From: Paraspadella gotoi
Lineage: Eukaryota > Chaetognatha
DNA: 64,000 nt
Assembly: GCA_051294375.1 (NCBI GenBank)
Contig: CM119266.1
Coordinates: 23,646,175-23,710,174, forward strand
Direction: 5' to 3'
Position numbers and translations under genes: made by a program. The notes beneath the pieces are model-generated. The model was given only the letters and a program-made list of their open reading frames with translations, was not told the origin of the DNA and made no database searches. Below are positions 49,927-60,293 of the stretch, piece after piece. Position 1 is the first letter of the stretch. Each line of letters begins with the position of its first letter.

Positions 49927-50999
49927 ATCGACGAAGACGACGACGACGATGTAGGGACGTCGAAGACAACGACGAAGTCGACGAAGGCAACGACGGCGGC
50001 AGTGGCGGCAGCAGCGCGGCGGCCGCGGGAGCGTCATCAGCGCCGCGGTTTCATCAACAACTTGTCACCGAGATAAATTTCAGGATAGAGAGAGAGATGA
50101 GAGAGAGGGAGAGAGAGAGAGAAGAGAGAGGAAGGGGAGAGAGAGAGACGAGCAGACGAGATCGAAGAGACGAGAGAGAGAGAGAGAGGATATTGCGATG
50201 AAAAAAAGGGATGAGAAGGAGAATGACAGAAAATTCTAAACGTCTATGCCTATGGGGAGATTGAAACAAGTATGGTGTGACAATCGATATTATTCTTGAA
50301 GTATTGAACAAATAAAGGAATGAATTCTTATCTATATATGACAGTTAAAGAATCAAATATGGCGACGAGTAAAGTAAAAATGACCAAAAAAAATAGAAAT
50401 TTTATTTGCAGCAGTTTTCAGGCAGGCTCTCACAGTTGTTAAAATGTTTTGTATGGTTTTGGCTTACTCTATTTTCTTCTCCAGTCTTTTAAAATAATAT
50501 CATAGTTAAATCTCTGCTAGTTTTATGTAAAGTCCATACAAAATCTCCTAAACTGTTAGTTCTTTTCGTAATTTTCAACAAACTCCTTTCCCTTTAACTA
50601 TCCAGATTAACCCACCCGACGGCCCCTTACTCTTAGGCTCAACTCACCCATACATTTGCTTCTCTCTTCTCTCACCGAAACAATTATTTCCTTTTTTCGC
50701 TATTTTCTTTTTTTCTCTTTCTTTTTCGTTTCGTTTCTTACTCAAATTCATTTTCTTTTTTTCCGAGTTTTTATTCTTTCCTTACTTTCCGTTTCTTTAT
50801 ATTTCCTTTTCTTTTTCCGCTTTTCTTTCTTTTCTTTCAATACTTTTTAAATCTCTCAGCTCGTGAAGGTTTTTGTCTTTTATGTTCAACGTGATTCTTT
50901 CGCTTTTCCTTCTTTAACTTTTATCTTCTCGTTTCATTTTCTTTCCATTTTCTTTTCTTTCTTTCTTTCATTTTCAACCGTGAGTTCGTCGTCACTTTC

Positions 51000-51445
51000 T
51001 CGAGTCCTCGCAGCGACTTCGTCCTCTCTTTGTCCTCACTTAATCCTAACTTTGTCCTCAATTTTACCCCACTTCGTCATTACTTTGTCCTCGGTTCGTT
51101 CTCTCTTCGTCCTCACTTCTTCCTCAGTTTATTGTCACTTCGTCCTCACTTTGTCTTCACTTCGTCCTCACTTCGTCCTCACTTCTTCCTCATTCGTCCT
51201 CACTTCGCAGTCACTTAGTCCTCGCTTCATCCTAACTTTTTCCTCATTTCTTCCTCAATTTTTCATCACTTCGTCTTCACCTGTGCTCTGTTGGTCCTCA
51301 ATGCATCCTCGCTTAGTCCTTAATAGGTTCTAATTTCATCCTCACTTTATCCTCACTTTGTCCTCACTTCATTTCCACTTTGTCCTCACTTCTTCCTTAC
51401 TTCGTCGTCACTTCTTCCCCACTTCGTCCTCGCTTCGTCCTACAG
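51000..51445 (+). repeat. Degenerate 12-bp minisatellite
   Basis: More than thirty diverged units of about CACTTCGTCCTC. The period is a multiple of three, so several frames stay open with a 4-residue periodicity (SLRP/HFVL/TSSS). Divergence between units suggests it is old. Confidence 0.85.
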
Positions 51446-52403
51446 CGCCGATTATCTCTCTTCCCTACGGGACCTCCTTTCTATACATTCACAATTTTTA
51501 TTCGCCTTTTTTAAATTTTTCCCCCGTGATCGCTTTCATTCATTCGTCGAAAATGAACCGAAAAAGATTCACGGTACAGGCTAACTCTTTTCAAAAAAAA
51601 AAAAATCGGTGAGGTTCCCGCTGTACCTAAACTTCTGAAAGTAACAAAGATTAAGCGAAAAGTACGTAAACTACGAGAGAGAGAAAAAAAAGGAAGCAAA
51701 AAAAAAATCTCGAAAGTTTATCGATAAAAAAAAAAAAAAAAAAAAACTAAAGAAAGAGAGAGAAAAAAAAATTTTCCCTGAAAGCGTCATCAACGTCGAC
51801 GGAGAAAAGTGATAAAAGGAGCGACGAAGAGTTTGAGACGGAATGAAAAGAATGGCGACGAGGGGAATGTGGTGGGGGGGAGGTGGGAGGGTAGACCCGG
51901 TGTGGTAGGGATGGGTTGGTTGTGGGTAGGGGGATTGATGGATTTCCGGGGGAGTGATAGTGGAGAAGGAATGTCTGAGGGAGGTAGGGGATTTTGCGTC
52001 TTTGTGGAGGGCGAGCAGAGTCTGGTTAATATTAACCGAATGAATGGATAAAATGAAAACGTTGAATGAAATAAAAGCGCGACTTAGGGGACGATGTATA
52101 TATATATATAATTTTGTAAAATGATTACTTTTGTAGATGTATTTATAGGACCAAAAGAGCGATGTGAAATTTTACAGATAGTTAAAAAGAGAGAGAGAGA
52201 GCGAGTCCAAGTCGGACGGGAAAATGAAAATCGGAAAGAAGTCACGGGAATCCGAAGTCGAAGAAAGAATGAATCGGAAAATCTTTGTGAACTAAAAAAA
52301 AAATTGTAACAAAGAAGAAATTGATGGCGATTCCATAAAAAATCTGTACATCTTTAGACAAAATTTCTTAGCGCAAGTAGAAAGAATATTGTGAAGATTT
52401 CTC

Positions 52404-52404
52404 T

Positions 52405-52491
<87 letters not shown>

Positions 52492-52956
52492 AGAAAATGA
52501 GTTTTCTCGTCGCCGGCGCCGACGGTGGGCGTGTTTGTTCGTCGTCTCTTCCTTATCGTCCGTGCGGCGTCGTCGTCTTTATATTCGTCGTCGTCGTCGT
52601 CGTCGTCGTCTTCATCGTCCTCTTCGCTCTCGTCGTCTTCATCATCATTTTCTTTTTTTTTCATTTTTATTCTTCTTCGTCGTCGACGTCGTCGTCGTCG
52701 GCGACCTCGTCGTCCTTTTCTTCATCGTCGTGATATAATTTTTTGTCAATGTCACTCTCTTGGGAATCGTCGTTGTTGTTGTTGTCGTCGTCAATGTTTA
52801 AAAGTTCCTTTAGTATTACTTTCTTCAATGAAATTTTTTGATTTGTTACTTTTTTGTCATCGTTTCCGCCATCGCAGTCATGATGTTCAAGATTGTTCTC
52901 GTTTTTTTTTACATCGTCGTCATCGTCGTCGTCATCTATTTCTTCTTCAACATCGT

Positions 52957-52993
<37 letters not shown>

Positions 52994-53047
52994 ATCGCCG
53001 TCGTCGTCCTCGGGTGCCGAAGCGATTTTTTTCCCGTCGGTTTTCAT
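52404..53047 (-). CDS. Acidic Asp/Glu-rich ORF, doubtful
   Basis: A minus-strand frame of 126 codons (52667-53047), then a stop and a frame change into a second acidic frame of 86 codons (52404-52664). Both are dominated by GTC/ATC triplets read as Asp. A less repetitive middle (KKVTNQKISLKKVILKELLN) keeps the frame open for about 45 codons. It could be an acidic nuclear-type protein, an exon of one, or simply a triplet repeat with open frames. No domain was recognised. Confidence 0.25.
52407..52491 (+). repeat. (CT)n microsatellite
   Basis: About 85 bp of uninterrupted CT. Confidence 0.95.
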
Positions 53048-53082
53048 CTCCTTGAAAATTTTCTCCTCCTTTAACGCCCCCT

Positions 53083-53122
<40 letters not shown>

Positions 53123-53433
53123 TCTCGCTCTCTCTCTTTCCCTCTCGCTCTCGCGATATTGGCAATAAAAGTATATTACATTCATGGTTATGACGCATAA
53201 AACGCGCGGCTTCGGCGCCCGAGCGCCTCTCCACCCAGAAAGGCACCTTCTTACTCGCTCACTCAGAGTCACGAGCACCTTCTCAGCCAGCACCTCACTG
53301 CAGCTCACGAGGCTGCAAACTTTTCAAATTATAATGAAATCACAATACAACTTCTCACATCTCAAATCGCGGATCGAACTCAATATCTATATATGTAAAA
53401 TTTAGATTAAAGTGACTTTTAAAACAACAGGTT

Positions 53434-53544
53434 TCAGCGACTCCGCCCAACGAATCGTGCTGTTGCAACTTGTTGCGACGTTGCTTCTTCCATCTGGTTC
53501 GTTTGTCTGAGATCCTCGATGTAGTTTAGACTCGATTTCCACCG
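53434..53544 (-). CDS. Terminal exon of the 53.4-53.9 kb gene
   Basis: 111 nt including stop, phase 0 entry. The acceptor follows a T-rich tract. No AATAAA was seen close downstream, so the transcript end is not located. Confidence 0.5.
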   Translation of the reverse strand, partial: RWKSSLNYIEDLRQTNQMEEATSQQVATARFVGRSR

Positions 53545-53860
53545 CTACAGATAAAATAAAAAATGTGTATTATCATAATTGTACTAAGATTATAAGTGTT
53601 TTTAGTATTTTAAATCTGCTGCTAATATCTGATTTTCTGGCTCATTAGCGTAATGCCAATACGTTTATTATCGCTCTCTCTCTTTCTCTCCCGGAGTCTC
53701 GACGGGCAATTTTCCGGTCTGGCTCTCACTCGATCCCGTGAGTCACAACACCTTGAGAAAGTGAACCATATCCACGAGCTGTTGCTGTCTCCTCTCTTGA
53801 CGATCAGATCTGTGAGGTAAGGAGAGCTTATTCCGACTCGTCTCCAGGTTTTAACTTACC
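53434..53860 (-). CDS. 3' end of a spliced gene, product unknown
   Basis: Terminal exon 53434-53544 (111 nt): acceptor TTTTATCTGTAG, encoding RWKSSLNYIEDLRQTNQ and MEEATSQQVATARFVGRSR, then TGA. Preceding exon 53752-53809 (58 nt): acceptor CTTACCTCACAG, donor AAG|GTGTTG, encoding SDRQERRQQQLVDMVHFLK, leaving in phase 0 as required. Before it, an exon ending at 53860 with donor GG|GTAAGT in phase 2 reads WELKGSEDEG and joins cleanly. The polar, Gln/Glu/Arg-rich character suggests a coiled coil. The family is not recognised. The start of the third exon is unclear and a 235-N gap hides upstream sequence. Confidence 0.5.
53752..53809 (-). CDS. Penultimate exon of the 53.4-53.9 kb gene
   Basis: 58 nt, phase 2 in and phase 0 out. 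Both splice signals are good, and the joins on both sides keep the frame open. Confidence 0.5.
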
Positions 53861-53931
53861 CTTCATCCTCAGACCCTTTCAACTCCCACCCAATCCGCTC
53901 TCTCCCTAGTTTCAGTCATCTGCGTCGAGTC
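53860..53931 (-). CDS. Third-last exon, start uncertain
   Basis: The donor GG|GTAAGT at 53859 is strong. The frame that fits downstream reads RERIGWELKGSEDEG but meets a stop unless the exon starts at a weak acceptor near 53905. The best acceptor, after a nine-T tract, gives a start at 53931 in another frame (DSTQMTETRERADWVGVER). One indel would reconcile the two. Confidence 0.3.
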
Positions 53932-54366
53932 CTTGGAGACGCAACACAGAAAAAAAAAGCGGCCATGAAGGAAATAAAAAAAAAGGAAAGAAAAAAAAGG
54001 AAAGAAAAAAAAAGGAAAGAAAAAATAAGATTGGATTCTTCGTCTCGCAAGAAAAAAAAAGGTTTAACGCATTTGAGAACTCCGAGGGCAGTGGGTGCGA
54101 AAAAAAATATATCCATAAACTGTGAAACTAGATATTATTTTGTATATTTTAAGGACAATATTAAGAAAATATGCTTCAAACGTGTTCTTATTTTGAAAAT
54201 TAAATTTTAAGGCGACTTACCAAAGTTTCTATCTCTCAGCAAAGTTACACGGTGGATATGATAAAGGGTTAGGTTGAGGAAGGCAGGAAGAAAAAAAGGC
54301 GAGTCGGGGCCAAAGTCGCTCTGAGGTGAGGGGCACCAGGAAATAAAGATATTTGGATCAGCAAAA

Positions 54367-54367
54367 A

Positions 54368-54400
<33 letters not shown>

Positions 54401-54402
54401 AA
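54367..54402 (+). repeat. (GAC)n triplet tract
   Basis: About eleven GAC units. Confidence 0.9.
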
Positions 54403-54496
54403 GTCCTCGACATAACAAAGGAAGAACTTGGCTCCTTGTCAAAGCCGGCAATAAAAAAGGAAAAGGGGGCAAAAGGCCGAGGACTTGGAGGAAAAG

Positions 54497-54731
54497 NNNN
54501 NNNNNNNNNNNNNNNNNNNNNNNNNNNNNNNNNNNNNNNNNNNNNNNNNNNNNNNNNNNNNNNNNNNNNNNNNNNNNNNNNNNNNNNNNNNNNNNNNNNN
54601 NNNNNNNNNNNNNNNNNNNNNNNNNNNNNNNNNNNNNNNNNNNNNNNNNNNNNNNNNNNNNNNNNNNNNNNNNNNNNNNNNNNNNNNNNNNNNNNNNNNN
54701 NNNNNNNNNNNNNNNNNNNNNNNNNNNNNNN
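54497..54731. other. Assembly gap, 235 N
   Basis: Unsequenced. Open frames that span it are meaningless. Confidence 0.99.
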
Positions 54732-54779
54732 CAAACGCGTAGGTGCTTAAAGCTCTTTGCCTTTTGTTTCGAACACCGA

Positions 54780-54832
54780 TAACTCATTAACTTGTTAACT
54801 CATTAACTCGTTATAACTCATTAACTCATCGA
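54780..54832 (+). repeat. (AACTCATT)n-type tandem repeat
   Basis: Five units alternating AACTCATT, AACTTGTT and AACTCGTT just after the 235-N gap. Confidence 0.85.
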
Positions 54833-54964
54833 CGAAAGAGATCGAAGGATGAATGATCATTGATCAAAACTGGCGGAGGCGGGAATGAGGAACGAGAGAA
54901 AAGAAACTCTCTTATTTTTTAGTTATAATGACATCTTTATTTACATACATTATGATTGTCGACC

Positions 54965-55083
54965 TGATTTTCAAAGACGAATTCCGAGACTTTCACAAAT
55001 CTCAGTTCTTCTTCCGCTCCGTCTTCACAATTCCCGATCCTGATCCCCTTTTCGCTCCTATCGACCCTCCTGTCTTCTTCGGA
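54965..55083 (-). CDS. Possible isolated exon
   Basis: After a pyrimidine-rich acceptor near 55077 the frame reads DRRVDRSEKGIRIGNCEDG and continues to KVSEFVFENQ before CAG|GTCGAC. It is upstream of the 53.4-53.9 kb gene on the same strand, with a gap between. The donor is poor and no link to that gene could be shown. Confidence 0.2.
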
Positions 55084-55139
55084 GCAAAGACATCGAGGTG
55101 AAAAAAGCCATAAAAGCAAAAACTCGGTCAAGAAAAAAA

Positions 55140-55277
55140 NNNNNNNNNNNNNNNNNNNNNNNNNNNNNNNNNNNNNNNNNNNNNNNNNNNNNNNNNNNNN
55201 NNNNNNNNNNNNNNNNNNNNNNNNNNNNNNNNNNNNNNNNNNNNNNNNNNNNNNNNNNNNNNNNNNNNNNNNNNNNN
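55140..55277. other. Assembly gap, 138 N
   Basis: Unsequenced, flanked by poly-A on the left and a GA tract on the right. Confidence 0.99.
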
Positions 55278-55519
55278 AGAGAGAGAGAGAGAGAGTCTTC
55301 GATAAGAAAAGGAAAAATGAGAAGAGGAGCTGCGCCTGATAAGAGGCGAGAGACGAGACTGGCGTCTCATTCTTGCCAAAAAGAATTTCTCGAGTCGAGG
55401 CTTGGTTCGTTGGAAGGGCTGATGGGTCGGAACACTTTCAGGAATTTCTTTCTTTACAAACAAAGTGTTTAACTCAGCCACACGCATATTACACAATAAA
55501 TGTTTGGCACAAAATTCGT

Positions 55520-55770
55520 ATGAAATTGGTACATGCAAAAAAATTATCCATTCATTTAATTAAGAAGCTATCTTGCCTCTGAATTTGGACAAGCTTTGGT
55601 GGTTTAAGGCCTCTTACAAGATAATTACATCGCAGGTCCATGCAAGCTTTCTATCGAGACTCTTTCAGTCACGTTTATTCACTCCCAGAGCACCTGGCTT
55701 CCTTATCAAAGAAGTTGTATAAGATTTCAAAGTTTGTTACAATAGTATAAAAGGACTACTCTCTTAACCT
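55520..55770 (+). repeat. Dispersed repeat family, copy 5 (longest)
   Basis: It shares the ATGAAATTGGTAC start and GGTGGTTTAAGGCCTC with copy 1, and about 200 bp with copy 4. It is the best copy for defining the family. Confidence 0.7.
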
Positions 55771-56247
55771 TAAGTACTTTCTAATAATGAACAGCTTAAC
55801 CAATTAACCGTGAGACTTAACTTGCATTCTTTCACAACAAACCTATAAAAAAATAAACAATGAGCTCAAAATGATGAAAAGTTGTACCAAAGTTGTCGCA
55901 TCATCTCGTTCGATAAGATGGTTGACTTCGCGTCGACTTTTCACTCTTTTCTCCTCTCATCTCCTTTCCCCCTTTTCTCTTGATTTTGACTGATTCGCCG
56001 TCATTGACTCTCCGCCATTCTTTTTTCCCGCTCGGAATTTCCCGCCGCTGATTTTGACTGATCTCGATCCCGCGACTCTCGTCTGTTTATCCTCGTCTCT
56101 TAGCGACGCTTTCACTCGACGCGACGCCATTGACTCTTGCCCTTCGATCCGTCGCCCCCGTTGGCGCCGACGCCGCGATTCCAGCAGATTCGAATCTGGG
56201 GCAAAAGAAACGGCAAATCGTTTCGCTCGCCGGGGAGGGAAAAAAAA

Positions 56248-56368
56248 ACAAGAAAACAAGAAAAAAAAAACAATCAGAAACAAAATACAAAAGCGTCAAG
56301 AATTAAAGCTAAAACCGTTCTATACTCATGTAATCGTCATTTTAACGAATTGATACGTAATTTTTGTT
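56248..56368 (+). repeat. Local direct repeat, first copy
   Basis: Segments 56248-56307 and 56329-56368 recur at 56522-56582 and 56781-56820, on the two sides of the 198-N gap. Confidence 0.85.
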
Positions 56369-56405
56369 TAACAAAGTTTGAAAATGGTTTCATCGACGAT
56401 TTTAT

Positions 56406-56460
56406 GGATGTACGGACATGTTTCGCCTCTTCATATTCGAGTCTTCATCAGCGTTAATAA
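56406..56460 (-). ncRNA. Hammerhead-ribozyme-like motif
   Basis: On the minus strand: CTGATGA (56451-56445), a GACTC...GAGGC stem with 4 of 5 pairs closing a 9-nt loop, CGAAAC (56425-56420), then ATGTC with the expected cleavage after C at 56415. All conserved core positions of a type I hammerhead are present. Stem III is minimal (AC/GU with an AU loop), as reported for hammerheads in Penelope-like elements and retrozymes (established knowledge). Stem I has ACG/CGT and TTAT/ATAA pairs separated by an internal loop. One extra A lies between the core and stem II, which may impair activity. Confidence 0.45.
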
Positions 56461-56521
56461 TGCATTTTTTCAAATTTGTGCAGTTTTGTACAGTTTTAAG
56501 TTGAGGACAGATCAGATCAAA

Positions 56522-56582
56522 ACAAGAAAACAAGAAAAAAATAAACAATCAGAAACAAAATACAAAAGCGTCAAGAATTAAA
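56522..56582 (+). repeat. Local direct repeat, second copy (left part)
   Basis: Nearly identical to 56248-56307; runs straight into the 198-N gap. Confidence 0.85.
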
Positions 56583-56780
56583 NNNNNNNNNNNNNNNNNN
56601 NNNNNNNNNNNNNNNNNNNNNNNNNNNNNNNNNNNNNNNNNNNNNNNNNNNNNNNNNNNNNNNNNNNNNNNNNNNNNNNNNNNNNNNNNNNNNNNNNNNN
56701 NNNNNNNNNNNNNNNNNNNNNNNNNNNNNNNNNNNNNNNNNNNNNNNNNNNNNNNNNNNNNNNNNNNNNNNNNNNNNNNN
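56583..56780. other. Assembly gap, 198 N
   Basis: Unsequenced. The flanks match 56307 and 56329, which are only 21 bases apart in the first copy, so the true gap may be far shorter. Confidence 0.99.
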
Positions 56781-57280
56781 TGTAATCGTCATTTTAACGA
56801 ATTGATACGTAATTTTTGTTAAAACTGTTTATTTTTATTGACATTTCACGGAGGAAAACTTAAAACCTAATGCTAACTGATCAGTATTGATCAGTATGGG
56901 TTGTAGCAGAACAAAGAGCAGCGAAGCGTCTAATTTACTTGTACGTATTTTGAAAAAAAAAAAAAGAAAAGAAAAGGTTAAAAACTCTTTTTTTCGTTCA
57001 AAGACAAAGATGGCGACGATCGGCCGACGCCACGAGCGACGCCGCGGGAGGGCGGGCGTCGTTGCGGCAGTTGCGTCAGCGTCAGCAGCGTAAGCAGCGG
57101 CGACGACAGCAGCGGACAAGATGGCGGGAGATTTTTCCGACCCCCGACCACCTCACGACCACCCTCATCAACCCCTCTCCGCTCTCCACCTTCCGTTCCC
57201 TTTGTAGAGAATGAAAAATTTGGATTCCGGCTGCGACAGGTTTAATCTCGAATGAAAAATCGAAGCCGCTTTGAGAAACG

Positions 57281-57290
57281 NNNNNNNNNN
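57281..57290. other. Assembly gap, 10 N
   Basis: Run of 10 N. Confidence 0.99.
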
Positions 57291-57791
57291 GCGTGAGTTG
57301 TAAAACTAACATTAAAGAAAAGCTTATTTTCTGTTCAAACTTTCTAAAGACTAACACCATTTCAGCAGAATAAAATATTACTTTTTCAAGACACCACACT
57401 GTGATTGTGAAAAAAAAGAAGAAAAATGGCTCGAGAGAAATTTTTTTTCTTTTCGATTCAATAAAATTAAGAGAAAATGGAAATTAGTCCTCGCACCACC
57501 TTAACGAGGCTTCCTCGACGTTTGTGGTTTCTAATTTCTTGCAAATTACGAAATCCGAGCGAAAGGTTGAGGGGAAAGCGGAGGTAAGGGGGGAGGGGTG
57601 GGGGGAACAAAGAAAGGGTGTTTGGGGAAAGAAGAAAGGATAGGGACTGAGGTTCTGTTATACTCGGGGATAAGGAAAGGAAAAAGTGATTAGTTGACTT
57701 TGGTTGGGGAAGTTTTTCACTACGAAATTAGAAAAGAATATTTTGAGAAAAAATAGCAGATCACGGGGAATTTCGAATACAATGTAAGAGA

Positions 57792-58065
57792 ATATTAGTG
57801 AAAAGTTTTAAACGAATTTTAACAACGATTTTTATTTGTTTCGGCTTTTATTTTAAGCCTTATTTGAGAACTGAAATAAAAGCCGAAACATGTCCGTTTT
57901 CCTTTGAAAATATTTAGAAAATTGTTTGACTTTTGTACAACCAATTTTATTATTAATATGCAGACATGTTTGGACTCAACAATTACGAGTCTTCATAAGC
58001 GCGTAAAAACAGTTTGAAATATAAAAATCGTTGTTGAAACTCGTTTAAAACTTTTTCACTAATAT
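57792..58065. mobile_element. Short fold-back (TIR) element
   Basis: A 44-bp left end (57792-57835) and a 45-bp right end (58021-58065) are inverted copies with about 90% identity. Inside lies a perfect 16-bp inverted repeat, 57838-57853 with 57874-57889 (core TTTCGGCTTTTATTT). A hammerhead-like relic is at 57961-58003. There is no coding capacity, so the element is non-autonomous. The family is not named. Confidence 0.65.
57961..58003 (-). ncRNA. Degenerate hammerhead-like motif
   Basis: Minus strand: CTTATGA, a perfect 5-bp stem GACTC/GAGTC closing a 9-nt loop, CAAAC, then ATGTC. It has the same layout as the motif at 56406-56460, but core G5 is T and the catalytic G12 is C, so it should be inactive. 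Confidence 0.4.
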
Positions 58066-58232
58066 CTTTACACAACGAAAAGAAAGTTTATAACACAATG
58101 TCAGAGAAGTAATGTTATTTAGTTAGTAAATGAGGGAGGTGTAAAAGGTGATTAGGTTAAAGTTGGCAAGAAGTTAGGGTTGTTTAGTTGAATTGGAAAT
58201 TTGAGACTTGATGAGGTAAAAGTAAGAGAGAG

Positions 58233-58456
58233 GTTTGAATTTGAATTGTTTTTGATCGTTGCTTGCCACAAGGAAAATGAAAGATTTAAAATAATATTAT
58301 ATGATTTATTGAGAAAACGCAATATTTCGAAGACTCTGCCTTCATTAAAGGTGCAAATATGATTAAGGCGAAAGTCTTGGAAATATTGTGCTTTCTAAAT
58401 TAAATCTTTCATTTTCTTTATGGCAAACAAAGACTAAAAACAATTCAAATTCAAAC
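58233..58456. mobile_element. 224-bp near-perfect fold-back element
   Basis: The ends 58233-58290 and 58400-58456 are inverted copies (GTTTGAATTTGAATTG outermost). Inner segments 58311-58342 and 58365-58396 are also complementary, so almost the whole element folds on itself. Small, noncoding and MITE-like. Confidence 0.65.
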
Positions 58457-58921
58457 TCCATATCTCGTGAGGTGAGAGTCTTTTGAGGATTCGGCGATTT
58501 TCAAATCCGATTTTTAAATCGAAGATAAAATGAGTAGATTATTTCATATAAAAAATTTGAACCAGTGACACACATCAACACAATTATAAAGAAAAGTAAA
58601 GCAAAAAACAAACGTTAACAATAATGATAATCTATGAGAGTTTTTCAAAGTTTTTGTACAAATAAATTAGAGCATTATTTTCCGTTAATAATAATTTCTT
58701 GATAAAAGAAAAAAGGAAAAAAAGAAAGAAAAAGATAAGAGGAAAGAGTGGAGACTTTCTTTATCGACTCAGCTCCAGCACCGCGACTCCGAACGGTCCC
58801 AACACGGCTCTTCGCTCTCAAAGATTCCACTCGACAAGATTTATTTATTTTGTTTACAAAAGCGAAACGCAACTAACTGGAGCCAGTGAAGTCCGTCAAG
58901 TCTGTTCAACGCGCCGTGTCC

Positions 58922-58970
58922 CATTTTATACCTTTCTCCCTCATTTACCGACGTCGCGGGCCGGAAGGTA
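58922..58970 (+). promoter_or_regulatory. Possible TATA-like promoter and 5' donor
   Basis: ATTTTATACC is followed about 45 bp later by GAAG|GTAAGC, a strong donor, suggesting a noncoding first exon. The arrangement is kept in copy 2 (60020-60065). No downstream exon was found, so this is weak. Confidence 0.15.
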
Positions 58971-59136
58971 AGCAAACAAGCTAGAAACGCGACGGACCAA
59001 GCAAGAAGAGAAAGCCCGGGATAAACATAAGCAAGAATGATTGGTCGATGACCGTCACCGATCATCAGCGCCTCCTACATTAAAAGTGTTTGCGCTTCGA
59101 ACCGGAACGAAAACTCACGGCCAGTTAACGGCGCCA

Positions 59137-59254
<118 letters not shown>

Positions 59255-59961
59255 ACAAAAGGAACTCGAACGACTAGTTTTTTACATGTGGAGAGAGAAT
59301 ATCGTGACAATGAAAGTGAGGCTATGAAAGTCGCACTACGACTACGAAGAGCAATTAAACGCTCGTCTCGAATCTCGTAACGTCTGTCGATCAGACTCGC
59401 GGCTACTGTATCGTAGTCACCCGGCGGCCATCAACTCCGTTTCCATACATTTTTCTTCATGGGGTCTTTTTCCCCCATTGCGTGGGTCCTGTCCTTCGAT
59501 GTGAAACAACAAAGACGAGGGAAGGAAAGCGAATAGATCGAATGAGAATTGAGGAACTCGCAGTCGCGTCCTTCCATTGAAAAATATTTATAATATAAAC
59601 GAAATTAAAAAACACTCTTTTTTTTTTAAATTACCCAGTATGTATCAGTTTGTATCACTATCAGATCATACGATTCTACTTAATAAGCGTAACAAATCAT
59701 ACATAACCTTCATTTCTAAACGACTAATGCGATACTAAAATTATACTTTCTTAGTAAGGCAAAAAAAGCGGAAAAGAAAAAAAAAACGAAAGGAAGGAAA
59801 GGAGACAGGCAAGCGGAAAGGACAAGGAAAGAATAAAAGGAAGAAATGAAGAAGAAAAAAGTAAAAAGAAACTTAATGAGGTGAAAAAAAATTCGTCCTC
59901 GTCTTTCATTCGTCTCTAACATTCCATTTTTAGTCTCTCTCTCTCTCTCTCTCTCTCTCTC

Positions 59962-59986
59962 NNNNNNNNNNNNNNNNNNNNNNNNN
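59962..59986. other. Assembly gap, 25 N, at duplication joint
   Basis: Exactly 25 N between the two ~1 kb copies. Confidence 0.99.
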
Positions 59987-59990
59987 AGAC

Positions 59991-60249
59991 CCGTCAAGCT
60001 GTCAACGCGCCGTGGTCCCATTTATACCCCTTCTCCCTATGTTACCGACGTCGCGGGCCAGAAGGTAAGCAAACAAGCTAGAAACGCGACGGACCAAGCA
60101 AGAAAGAGAAAGCCCGGGATAAACATAAGCAAGATGATTGTCGATGACCTCACCGATCATCAGCGCCTCCTACATTAAAAGTGTTTGCGCTTTCGAAACC
60201 GGAACGAATACTCACGGCCAGTTAACGGCGCCATTCTTTTTCCTTCTCT

Positions 60250-60293
<44 letters not shown>

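Noticed and set aside
54207-54787. Long open frames across the 235-N gap
   Set aside because: Most residues are unknown bases; nothing can be claimed.
58311-58396. Third hammerhead-like motif in the 58.2 kb fold-back (AATGAAGGC...CGAAA)
   Set aside because: The core is TTAATGA rather than CTGATGA, and the GAAG/CTTC pairing makes a plain hairpin that does not fit the ribozyme.
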